Shown: positions 8,830 to 16,459 of the stretch, one piece after another | Layout of the letters: each line of letters opens with the position of its first letter | How positions within the stretch are numbered: the stretch's first letter is position 1 | Assembly: GCA_963811805.1 (NCBI GenBank) | Contig: CAWESU010000003.1 | Span: 1-64,000 of the forward strand | DNA length: 64,000 nucleotides | Direction: 5' to 3' | Source: DAHUXN01 sp963811805 | GTDB taxonomy: Bacteria > Acidobacteriota > Terriglobia > Acidiferrales > UBA7541 | The notes under the pieces: model-generated | Database searches by the model: none | Told to the model about the DNA's origin: nothing | Seen by the model: only the letters and a program-made list of their open reading frames with translations | Position numbers and translations under genes: made by a program

Positions 8830-9937
8830 CGTGAAAGTATCCCTCAACTGCGAAGTCCGGGCCGAATCGATGCAGTGCGATGTTCTGCAGCATCGGAATT
8901 TTCTGGATGGCGCGCGTGCGATGCTTGGCGACTGGGACGGTGACGGTGCCCAGCACCCTGGGAGCATAAAACAAAATCATTTTGTCGACGAGGCCGGCGT
9001 CCAACATGGCGCCGTTCAATTCGCTGCCGGCCTCGAGAATCACGCTGAGGATTTCGCGGCGGCCCAATTCACGCAGCACGACGCGCAAATCGGCGTGGCC
9101 TTTACGTGCGCGCGCGCGGACCACTTCAACGCCGCGCTTGGTCAGCTGCTTAGCTTTCGCTGAGGTTTGCGGCTGCGTCGTGAAGAGAAGCACATCGTTG
9201 CTGGTGGACTTGACGATTTTGCTGCGCGGCGAGATGCGCAGCTTCGAATCAACGATGGCGCGCAGCAGTAGGCGGCGGCGCGGCAAGCCAGAACGGTCGG
9301 TCAGGCGCGGATCGTCGGCGAGAACGGTGCCGATGCCAGTCAAGAGCGCGTCGGAGGCGTGGCGCAAGCGATGGACCTCTTCGCGCGATTCGGGCGAAGT
9401 GATCCACGTGGTGCTGCTGCCGCCGGGCGCGGCGATTTGCCCGTCGAGCGTGAGCGCGGTTTTCAGGGTGACGAAGGGCGACCCAGTCTGGATCCATTTG
9501 GCGAACGGCTCATTGAGGCGGCGCGCGTCCTGCTCACGAATGCCTACGCTGACTTCGACGCCCGCGCTGCGCAAGGCGCGAAAGCCGCGTCCGGCGACCT
9601 TCGGATTCGGATCCTGCATCGCAGCGACGACGCGCTTGATTCCGGCTTCGATGATTGCGCTGGTGCAGGCGCCGGTGCGGCCGGTGTGGCAGCACGGCTC
9701 CAAATTCAAATAGAGCGTAGCGCCGCGAGCGTCGCCGGCCGCTCCTTCGAGCGCCAGAATTTCCGCGTGCTTGCGGCCGGCGTAGGTGTGCGAGCCTTCG
9801 CCGACGCTGCGATCATTTTTCACGACGATCGCGCCGACCATGGGATTGGGGTGCGTCTGCGCGACGCCGCGATGTGCGAGGAGAATGGCGCGGGCCATCC
9901 ATGCGTCGTCGATGCTTCGCTGTGAGTTTTCCGTCAA
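8810..9937 (-). CDS. ribD: Bifunctional diaminohydroxyphosphoribosylaminopyrimidine deaminase / 5-amino-6-(5-phosphoribosylamino)uracil reductase RibD
   Basis: RibD performs the second and third steps of riboflavin synthesis. The N-terminal deaminase domain has HAE (about residues 57-59) and PCCHTGRTGAC (81-91), giving the His-Cys-Cys zinc site and catalytic Glu. The C-terminal reductase has WITSPESREEVHRLRHASDA and GSELNGAMLDAGLVDKMI. The start is uncertain. I choose a TTG at 9,937, just after the ftsY stop, because the protein (376 aa) then has the usual few residues before the conserved MARAILLAHRG. An ATG at 9,898 would begin exactly at that Met, and an ATG at 10,099 would run far into ftsY. 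No strong ribosome binding site decides it, and coupling to ftsY is plausible. Confidence 0.93.
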   Translation of the reverse strand: MTENSQRSIDDAWMARAILLAHRGVAQTHPNPMVGAIVVKNDRSVGEGSHTYAGRKHAEILALEGAAGDARGATLYLNLEPCCHTGRTGACTSAIIEAGIKRVVAAMQDPNPKVAGRGFRALRSAGVEVSVGIREQDARRLNEPFAKWIQTGSPFVTLKTALTLDGQIAAPGGSSTTWITSPESREEVHRLRHASDALLTGIGTVLADDPRLTDRSGLPRRRLLLRAIVDSKLRISPRSKIVKSTSNDVLLFTTQPQTSAKAKQLTKRGVEVVRARARKGHADLRVVLRELGRREILSVILEAGSELNGAMLDAGLVDKMILFYAPRVLGTVTVPVAKHRTRAIQKIPMLQNIALHRFGPDFAVEGYFHDVYRNH

Positions 9938-9941
9938 GTTT

Positions 9942-10901
9942 TCAGTCGAAGAGTGAATTGACGTACGTTTGCGCGTCAAAGGGCACCAAGTCGTCCATCT
10001 GCTCACCGGTGCCGACAAAACGAATCGGCAAACCCAGCTCGCGAGAAATGGCAATGACGATTCCGCCCTTGGCGGTGCCGTCGAGTTTGGTGAGGACAAT
10101 TCCGGTGATGCCGACGTGGCCGGTGAATTCGCGCGCCTGATTCAGGCCGTTCTGGCCGGTGGTCGCGTCCATCACGAGGAGCACGTCGTGAGGCGCGTTA
10201 GGAACGATTTTCGCGGCAGTGCGCTTCATTTTTTCGAGTTCGGCCATGAGATTTGATTTTGTGTGCAAGCGGCCGGCGGTGTCGACAATCACAGCGTCGA
10301 CATTTTTGGCGCGCGCCGCCGTGAGTCCGTCGAAAACAACGGCAGCGGGATCCGCGCCCGCTTTTTGTTTCACGAGTTCCACGCCGGCGCGTTTGGCCCA
10401 GACGTCGAGCTGCTCGATGGCCGCGGCGCGGAAGGTGTCCGCGGCGCAAAGCACGACGGAGCGGCCTTCGGCGCGGAGGCGATGGGCGAGTTTGCCAATG
10501 GTGGTGGTTTTGCCGGTGCCATTGACGCCGACGACGAAAATCACGCGCGGCGCGGGCAGCGCGGTGCCGTCGCCGTTGCGCGAGACTTGCACGGGCGCGG
10601 CGGCGAGAATCCGCACAAGTTCGTTTTTCAGCTCCTGCTTGAGCGCCGCAGGCCCAGCGAGCTTCTTCTCGGTGACCTGACGGCGAAGCGAGGCGAGCAC
10701 TTCTTTGGTGGTGCTGACGCCGATATCCGCGCTCAGCAGGGCCGTTTCGAGTTGCGCGAGCAGCGCCGGGTCAACGGGCCGGTCGCCGGTGAGCAATTGC
10801 TCGACGCGGGCGGATAGTTCGGTGCGCGTCCTGGCGACGGAATTCTTCAGCCGATCGAGGAACGATTCGCTTTTTTCCGGTTTGCCGAAGAGGGAGATCA
10901 T
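9942..10901 (-). CDS. ftsY: Signal recognition particle receptor FtsY
   Basis: FtsY docks SRP-bound ribosomes at the membrane. The 319 residues contain the N-domain helical bundle (about 10-100) and the G-domain with GVNGTGKTTT (125-134), the insertion-box region with DTFRAAA, DTAGR (207-211), TKLDGTAKGG (271-280) and the closing FVGTGEQMDDL. The long acidic A-domain of enterobacterial FtsY is absent, as is usual in many phyla. The short N-terminus MISLFGKPEKSESFLDRLK probably makes the membrane-contacting amphipathic helix. It lies directly upstream of ribD with a few bases between. Confidence 0.95.
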   Translation of the reverse strand: MISLFGKPEKSESFLDRLKNSVARTRTELSARVEQLLTGDRPVDPALLAQLETALLSADIGVSTTKEVLASLRRQVTEKKLAGPAALKQELKNELVRILAAAPVQVSRNGDGTALPAPRVIFVVGVNGTGKTTTIGKLAHRLRAEGRSVVLCAADTFRAAAIEQLDVWAKRAGVELVKQKAGADPAAVVFDGLTAARAKNVDAVIVDTAGRLHTKSNLMAELEKMKRTAAKIVPNAPHDVLLVMDATTGQNGLNQAREFTGHVGITGIVLTKLDGTAKGGIVIAISRELGLPIRFVGTGEQMDDLVPFDAQTYVNSLFD

Positions 10902-10987
10902 AGCCCCGCGTCACGGTGCCGCGGAACGTCCATTCTAGCAGAGGAGTGTAGCCGTGTGCTGCGGAGGAGGGGCGAACGAGCTTGCGT

Positions 10988-12793
10988 TTAGACTTCGACT
11001 TCGACGAGGGAGGCGCTGAGCTTCAGTTTGCCGGTTTCGACGGCGTGATGGAAAGCGCGGACTACGTTCGAGTCGAACTTCTCGCCGCCAAGCTGCTTGA
11101 TGCGGTTCACGGCGTATTCCAGGTCCATCGCGGATTGATAGGGGCGGTTGGTGGTGATGGCGTCGAATGTGTCGGCGACGGCGATGATGCGCGCCATCAT
11201 CGGGATTTGCTCGCCGACGAGGCCGTAAGGATAGCCTTGGCCGTCCATGCGCTCGTGATGGAGCTCGATGCCCGGCAGCATGTCCTTCAACTGCGCGACG
11301 GGACGCATGATGTTCGCGCCCTTCGCGGGGTGCTGCTTCATTAGCGCAAATTCCTGTTCCGTAAGCTTTCCGGGCTTCTTCAGGACTTGATCGTCCACGC
11401 CAATTTTTCCTACGTCGTGCAGGAGCGCGGAAATACGGATTTTGTCGAGCTCTTCCGTGCTGAGACCGAGTTCACGCGCGATGATGAGGGAATATTTTGC
11501 GACACGGCCGGAGTGGCCGCGCGTATAGGGATCTTTTTCGTCGATGGCCGCGGCAAGCATGCGAATGGAGCCCATGAAGAGCTCGCGATTCTCGCTGGCG
11601 GCCAACTGCAGGCGGTCGACGTACTGCTCGATGTCGCCGGCCATGGTGTTGAATGTCTCGGCTAGCTCGCTGATTTCGGCGGTGCCGCGAACTTCGGCGC
11701 GTTGGTGGAACTCGGCGCGCGCAATGGCTCGCGTAGAGCGCACGAGGCCCTGAATCGGGCGCGTGATGCCGACCGCGGAGAGATATCCAACAAGCAGCGC
11801 AAGAAGCGTGACGGCGATGACGAAGCGCATGGCCTGGGTAGTCAGCTCCTGCACGCCCGCGTCCACGCGGGCCTTGTCCAGGCTGCGCTGCGCGATGACG
11901 GCCCAGTGCAGTTCAGGGATGGTGCTGTAGGTACCGATCATTTCGACGAATTTTTTGTCTTCGGCAAGCTGGAATTGGGTGGTTTCCGTGGCGCGCACTT
12001 CCTGCGGGAACTTTTTAAACTGTGCGACGACGGGATTGGTGCTGAGGTCGCGCCCGGGAACCATGTCCATGCTGTCGGGAGGCACAATGACGCGGCCTTG
12101 GGCGTCTACGACGAACACGGTGCGGTCGCGCACACTGGCATCGTTCAAACGCGCCAGCATGCGATCCAGCGAAACAACCGCAGCAAGCATGCCGGTGAAT
12201 TGGCCGTTGGACATGAGCGGGACGGAGATGACCATCGCAGGCCGATTGTTGCGTCCCAGAGCGAAGGCTCCGCTGACCGAAGCGCTGCCTTGAACGCTTT
12301 CCGTAAAGGCGTGCTTGAGAACAGCGTTCACAAAGGGATCTTCGTCGGCGCGAAAGCTCCCCGCCGATTCGCCCTTGGCGTCCTGGCCGATGGCGGTGAT
12401 GTAAAGAATATCGGGATTCGATTCGACCACGTTCTGGAGCATGCGGCTGAGGTACGGGGAGTAGGCCGGGTCGCTGACGTTCTCGATCCACCCGGTCAGG
12501 GCCAGCAACTGGCGCTGGCTCTGGAGCTGGTTGGTCAGATTTGATTCGAATTGAAAGACTTCCGAGGCCAGCGAATGGGTGATCTCGGATTGCTGCACGC
12601 GTTCGGTGTCCTGCAGCTTCTGCTCGCTGAGCGCCAGCACTTTCCGATGGTAGAGCCAGAGCGGGAGGGCGCTGGTCAGAAGCAGCGCGCCCATCACGAT
12701 CCAGAGAATGCGCACACGATGCACTTTCGCCGATTTGGTAGGCGTTGCGGTCACAGTTTGGCCTTGCCTAAGAATCGTATGTGAATCCTGCAC
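10988..12793 (-). CDS. Membrane HD-GYP c-di-GMP phosphodiesterase with Cache sensor and HAMP
   Basis: 601 residues. TM1 at about 28-47, a periplasmic double-Cache-like sensor (about 50-315), TM2 at about 322-345, a HAMP linker to about 400, then a complete HD-GYP domain. Metal and catalytic motifs are intact: H427 in RGHSGRVA, HDVGKIG (459-465), HHERMDGQGYP (512-522), and DTFDAITTNRPY. HD-GYP proteins hydrolyse c-di-GMP to pGpG or GMP, so this is likely an environmental sensor that lowers c-di-GMP. The ligand is unknown. The PilZ and MshEN proteins at 58-63 kb are possible members of the same signalling network, but only by inference. Confidence 0.92.
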   Translation of the reverse strand: MQDSHTILRQGQTVTATPTKSAKVHRVRILWIVMGALLLTSALPLWLYHRKVLALSEQKLQDTERVQQSEITHSLASEVFQFESNLTNQLQSQRQLLALTGWIENVSDPAYSPYLSRMLQNVVESNPDILYITAIGQDAKGESAGSFRADEDPFVNAVLKHAFTESVQGSASVSGAFALGRNNRPAMVISVPLMSNGQFTGMLAAVVSLDRMLARLNDASVRDRTVFVVDAQGRVIVPPDSMDMVPGRDLSTNPVVAQFKKFPQEVRATETTQFQLAEDKKFVEMIGTYSTIPELHWAVIAQRSLDKARVDAGVQELTTQAMRFVIAVTLLALLVGYLSAVGITRPIQGLVRSTRAIARAEFHQRAEVRGTAEISELAETFNTMAGDIEQYVDRLQLAASENRELFMGSIRMLAAAIDEKDPYTRGHSGRVAKYSLIIARELGLSTEELDKIRISALLHDVGKIGVDDQVLKKPGKLTEQEFALMKQHPAKGANIMRPVAQLKDMLPGIELHHERMDGQGYPYGLVGEQIPMMARIIAVADTFDAITTNRPYQSAMDLEYAVNRIKQLGGEKFDSNVVRAFHHAVETGKLKLSASLVEVEV

Positions 12794-12863
12794 GGTGGGA
12801 CAACTGGCCGAAAGTACTACCTGTTATCGGATTGGCAACCGAGGGTCCCCGCGGCGGCGAGGC

Positions 12864-13883
12864 TCAGGCGTCTTGGCCGGACTCGGATTTCAGGCGCCGT
12901 TCCATGAGTTCGCGGAGGGCGTCCTTGGGAGAACGCCCCTTGTGGAGAACGGCGAACATCTGCTCGGTGATGGGCATTTCGACGCCGGCTTTTTGCGCGA
13001 GGGTGCGCGCCGCGGCAGTAGTTCCCACGCCTTCGGCGACCATGCGCATCGACGCGAGGATTTCGTCGAGCTTTTTGCCGCGCGCGAGTTCGATGCCTAC
13101 GAAGCGGTTGCGGCTGAGGTCGCCGGTGCATGTGAGCACCAGATCGCCCAATCCGGCGAGGCCTCCCAGCGTGTCTTGCCGCGCGCCCAGGGCCGTCCCC
13201 AGGCGCGTCATTTCCGCAAGGCCGCGTGTGATCAGAGCTGCAATGGTATTGTGGCCAAGGCCCAGCCCTTCGGAAGCACCGCCGGCGATGGCGATGATGT
13301 TTTTCAGCGCGCCGCCGAGTTCGACGCCGATGACGTCTTCGTTGGTGTACAGCCGCAGCGTTGGCCCGGAAAATTCGCGCTGAATCTCTTTCGCCGCTTC
13401 GCGATCGGTCGACGCCACCACTACGGCGGTGGGGTCGCCGCGCGCGACTTCCTTTGCGAAAGACGGCCCGGAGAGCGCCACGATGCGCGGGCGGAATTTC
13501 GGGGCGAGCACTTGGGTCATCACTTCGGTGACGCGCAGCAGCGTTTCCGGCTCGAGGCCCTTGGTGGCGCTGACGAAGCGCATTTCCGGACGCAGAAAGG
13601 GAAGCGCGGCTGAATACATCGCGCGGGCGTGTGCCGCAGGCATGGCGCCGATGACGATTTCCGCGCCGCGGAGCGCGGGCTCCAGTTCGCCGGTGACTTC
13701 GACGTGCTGCGGGACGCAGAAGCCGGGAAGAAATACGGAGTTTTCGCCCTCGCTTTGCAGAGACGCCAGAACGTCATTTTCGCGCGCCCAGAGGGCGAGC
13801 GGGCGCGACTCGCGCGCGCCGGCCAGCACGATGGCCAGCGCCGTGCCCCATCCTCCCGCGCCGATGATGGCGATCTTGGTCAT
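12864..13883 (-). CDS. gpsA: NAD(P)H-dependent glycerol-3-phosphate dehydrogenase
   Basis: GpsA reduces dihydroxyacetone phosphate to sn-glycerol 3-phosphate for phospholipid synthesis. 339 residues; the N-terminal Rossmann motif IGAGGWGTALA is at about residues 6-16, with LSGPSFAKEVARGDPTAVVV in the middle and GVELGGALKNIIAIAGGASE containing the catalytic lysine, then ATGDLSRNR-like SRNRFVG and AEGVGTT. It follows plsY by 67 nt on the same strand, so the enzymes that make and then first acylate glycerol 3-phosphate are adjacent. Confidence 0.96.
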   Translation of the reverse strand: MTKIAIIGAGGWGTALAIVLAGARESRPLALWARENDVLASLQSEGENSVFLPGFCVPQHVEVTGELEPALRGAEIVIGAMPAAHARAMYSAALPFLRPEMRFVSATKGLEPETLLRVTEVMTQVLAPKFRPRIVALSGPSFAKEVARGDPTAVVVASTDREAAKEIQREFSGPTLRLYTNEDVIGVELGGALKNIIAIAGGASEGLGLGHNTIAALITRGLAEMTRLGTALGARQDTLGGLAGLGDLVLTCTGDLSRNRFVGIELARGKKLDEILASMRMVAEGVGTTAAARTLAQKAGVEMPITEQMFAVLHKGRSPKDALRELMERRLKSESGQDA

Positions 13884-13950
13884 GTTTTGGCGCCGTGCTT
13901 TGAAGCGAAGGCCGAACGAGACAGCCGAATGATATTGCCAAAACGAGCGC

Positions 13951-14562
13951 CTATTCGCGGCCGGTGATCTGACCCTCCGTGCCGGCGATGAGCCGCTGAA
14001 TGTTGTGGCGATGTTTCAGAATAATCAGCACGCCCACGACAGCGCTGCCTACAGATACCTCCAGCGGCGGCGCATGGTGTGGCGCGTAGAAAGCGTACAC
14101 CAAGAACGGCAACGCTGCTGCGGCCGCGATGGACGCGAGCGAGACATATCTCCAGAACGCCAGAACGATGATCCAAAGGATCACGGCCGCGGCCATCGCC
14201 TGCCATGAAATCGGCAGAAAAACTCCCAACCCCGTTGCGACACCTTTGCCACCCCGGAATTTCAGCCAGCAGGAAAACATGTGTCCTAGCACGGCCACGA
14301 CGGCGGCAATCATCACCCAGCGAATGTTGGCGTGGAACCAATGCATCGCGAGCCACACCGCGAGATATCCCTTGCCGCCGTCGAGCAGGAACGTTGCCAG
14401 GCCCGCGGGCTTTCCCGCCACGCGTATCACGTTGGTCGCGCCGATATTTCCGCTGCCGGACGCGCGCACGTCGCGTCCGTGCGACAACATGACAATCAAA
14501 TAGCCGAAGGGAATCGAGCCGAGAAAATACGCGACCACCGGAATGAGCCAAAGCGATTTCAC
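13951..14562 (-). CDS. plsY: Glycerol-3-phosphate acyltransferase PlsY
   Basis: PlsY transfers acyl from acyl-phosphate to glycerol 3-phosphate at the membrane. Conserved motifs are visible: YFLGSIPFGYL, SGSGNIGATNV, LLDGGKG, HMFSCWLKFRGGKGVATGLG, and KHRHNIQRL near the C-terminus. A GTG at 14,562 gives the expected N-terminus VKSLWLIPVVAYFLGS and 203 residues, with a GAAAGG ribosome site about 10 nt upstream that overlaps the end of thpR; an ATG at 14,667 would add 35 unrelated residues read from thpR in another frame. The start is therefore inferred from homology length and signal. Confidence 0.93.
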   Translation of the reverse strand: MKSLWLIPVVAYFLGSIPFGYLIVMLSHGRDVRASGSGNIGATNVIRVAGKPAGLATFLLDGGKGYLAVWLAMHWFHANIRWVMIAAVVAVLGHMFSCWLKFRGGKGVATGLGVFLPISWQAMAAAVILWIIVLAFWRYVSLASIAAAAALPFLVYAFYAPHHAPPLEVSVGSAVVGVLIILKHRHNIQRLIAGTEGQITGRE

Positions 14563-14575
14563 GCGCCAGAGCCTT

Positions 14576-15130
14576 TCATCTCGAGAAGCGATAGGTCGAG
14601 AGCTTGGTGTACACCGCGCCGCCGGACTGTAGCACACTTTGAAAGAGATGAAATTCCGCGGCTGCACCCCCGCCGAAGTCTTGCGATGGCAGGGAAGCGA
14701 TTTTCTCGCGTAGTTCGGGCAATCCCTCGTTGCTTTTGAATCGCGCCAGCGTTAAATGCGGCTGGAAGGCGCGCGTTTCTTTCGCGATTCCGAGCGGCTC
14801 GAGTTGTGTCTCGATTTCTCCCGCGAGGGCGCCGAGCTCTTTGCCCGCCTCTATCCCGACGTAAAAGACGCGCGGGCGCTTCTCGTTGGGGAAAAATCCG
14901 AATTGCCGAAGCGCCATGTCGAAGGTTTTTTCGCCGCGCACGCCGGAGAGCGCTTCCTGAATGTCCGCCACCCCCGTGTCCTCAACATGGCCGATGAATT
15001 TCAAGGTGACGTGTATACCCTCCGGGCGCACCCATCGCGCGCCGCGGCAGACGGTGCGGAAGCCCTCCACTGCGCTGCGCAGCGCGCGGCGCGTTTCCTC
15101 GGGCACGTCCAGAGCGACGAAGAGCCGCAC
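14576..15130 (-). CDS. thpR: RNA 2',3'-cyclic phosphodiesterase ThpR (2H family)
   Basis: A 184-residue 2H phosphoesterase. The two catalytic HxTL motifs are HVTLKF (H40) and HLTLARF (H125), at the right spacing. The N-terminus MRLFVALDVPEE is typical of the bacterial LigT/ThpR group, which opens 2',3'-cyclic phosphates on RNA in vitro; the cellular role is unsettled. It starts three bases after cinA and is followed by plsY, whose ribosome site lies in its last codons, suggesting a cinA-thpR-plsY-gpsA transcript. Confidence 0.92.
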   Translation of the reverse strand: MRLFVALDVPEETRRALRSAVEGFRTVCRGARWVRPEGIHVTLKFIGHVEDTGVADIQEALSGVRGEKTFDMALRQFGFFPNEKRPRVFYVGIEAGKELGALAGEIETQLEPLGIAKETRAFQPHLTLARFKSNEGLPELREKIASLPSQDFGGGAAAEFHLFQSVLQSGGAVYTKLSTYRFSR

Positions 15131-15133
15131 GCG

Positions 15134-16387
15134 CTATCCCTTCGCCGTCGCGGCGTACGGGAAGTAGCGCCGCACCATGTCGAGCGCTGCTTGCGTGGCT
15201 TGGTGGCGAATTCTGTCGCGGTCTCCCGGAAATCGAAACGTGCGCTCCTTCGCGCTCTTTTCATTTACGACCGCGATATGCACCAGCCCCACAGGTTTCT
15301 CCGGAGTACCGCCGCCGGGCCCGGCGATCCCGGTGACCCCCACGCCCAGTGTGGCATTGGTTTGCTGGCGGATTCCATGAGCCATCGCGAGCGCGACTTC
15401 CGCGCTGACCGCGCCTTTGGCCTCGATCAATTCCTTCGGCACGTGCACCCACGCCGATTTCAGATCGTTGCTGTATGAAACCACGCCGCCGCGAAAATAG
15501 GACGAGCTGCCCGGCACATTGGTCAGCCGCGCCGCGAGCATCCCCCCTGTGCAGCTTTCGGCAACGGCGATCGTGGCGCGATGGTCTTGCAGTTCGGCGG
15601 CGACGACCGTTTCGAGGGCTTCGCCGGAAGTGGAAAACAAATTCTCGCCCAGCACCATGCGAAATCGCTCGACCATCTCATCGAGCAGTTTGACGGCAGC
15701 GGCTTCGTCCTCCGACCAGACGCGCGGATGAAGCTGAATTTCGCCGGGGGCGGAGAGGATGGTCGTTTCCGCGCCGGGATATTGCTTGTAGATGGGCGAG
15801 ACGCGTTGGTCGACCTCCGACTCCGGCAGTCCGGTGATGCGCAGATCGCGCGTGTAGAGGCGTAGGTTGCCTCCGCGCCGCGCGAGCCGCGGCTTTACTT
15901 CGCGGATGAACATCTGTTGCAGTTCGGCGGTGGGGCCCGGCAGGAGCACCACAACTTTGCCGTCCTGCTCGATCCACAGGCCCGGCGCGGTGCCGCGCGT
16001 GTTTTCGAGGGGCTCGGCTCCCTCAGGCACCATCGCTTGGCGGCCATTCACTTCCGGCATGGTGCGGCCGAAGCTGCGGAAGCGTTCCTGAATGCCACGC
16101 AAAATCGTTTCGTTCAGCTTGAGCTTGCGCCCGAGCAGGTCCGCGACGATTTCGCGCGTGAGGTCGTCCGCCGTGGGGCCCAGGCCTCCGCAGGAGATGA
16201 CCACTTCCACGCGTTCGAGCGCGCCGCGGAAAACCTGACGCAAGTCTTCGTCGTGGTCGCCCACAACGTGTTTGCGGCGCACGCGGAAACCGATGCGATT
16301 CAGTTCCGCGGTGAGAAAAAGGGAATTCGTATCGAGGCGATACGGCGTGAGCAGCTCAGAACCTACGGCGATGATCTCCGCATCCAT
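15134..16387 (-). CDS. cinA: CinA: competence/damage-inducible protein, nicotinamide-nucleotide amidase
   Basis: 417 residues with both CinA domains. The N-terminal molybdopterin-binding-like domain (1-170) has AVGSELLTPYRLDTNSLFLT and ISCGGLGPTADDLTRE. The C-terminal amidase domain (about 255-410) has VAESCTGGMLAARLTNVPGS, SYSNDLKSAWVHV and GVGVTGIAGPGGGTPEKPVG. The C-domain deamidates nicotinamide mononucleotide for pyridine nucleotide recycling, and the N-domain is often an ADP-ribose pyrophosphatase. The length is full for the family. Confidence 0.95.
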   Translation of the reverse strand: MDAEIIAVGSELLTPYRLDTNSLFLTAELNRIGFRVRRKHVVGDHDEDLRQVFRGALERVEVVISCGGLGPTADDLTREIVADLLGRKLKLNETILRGIQERFRSFGRTMPEVNGRQAMVPEGAEPLENTRGTAPGLWIEQDGKVVVLLPGPTAELQQMFIREVKPRLARRGGNLRLYTRDLRITGLPESEVDQRVSPIYKQYPGAETTILSAPGEIQLHPRVWSEDEAAAVKLLDEMVERFRMVLGENLFSTSGEALETVVAAELQDHRATIAVAESCTGGMLAARLTNVPGSSSYFRGGVVSYSNDLKSAWVHVPKELIEAKGAVSAEVALAMAHGIRQQTNATLGVGVTGIAGPGGGTPEKPVGLVHIAVVNEKSAKERTFRFPGDRDRIRHQATQAALDMVRRYFPYAATAKG

Positions 16388-16459
16388 CGAAGATGTTGTA
16401 ACCGATGGGCCGCACCACCTGCAAGGGGGACATTGCGCGTGGCGCGGGAAATGAAAGGG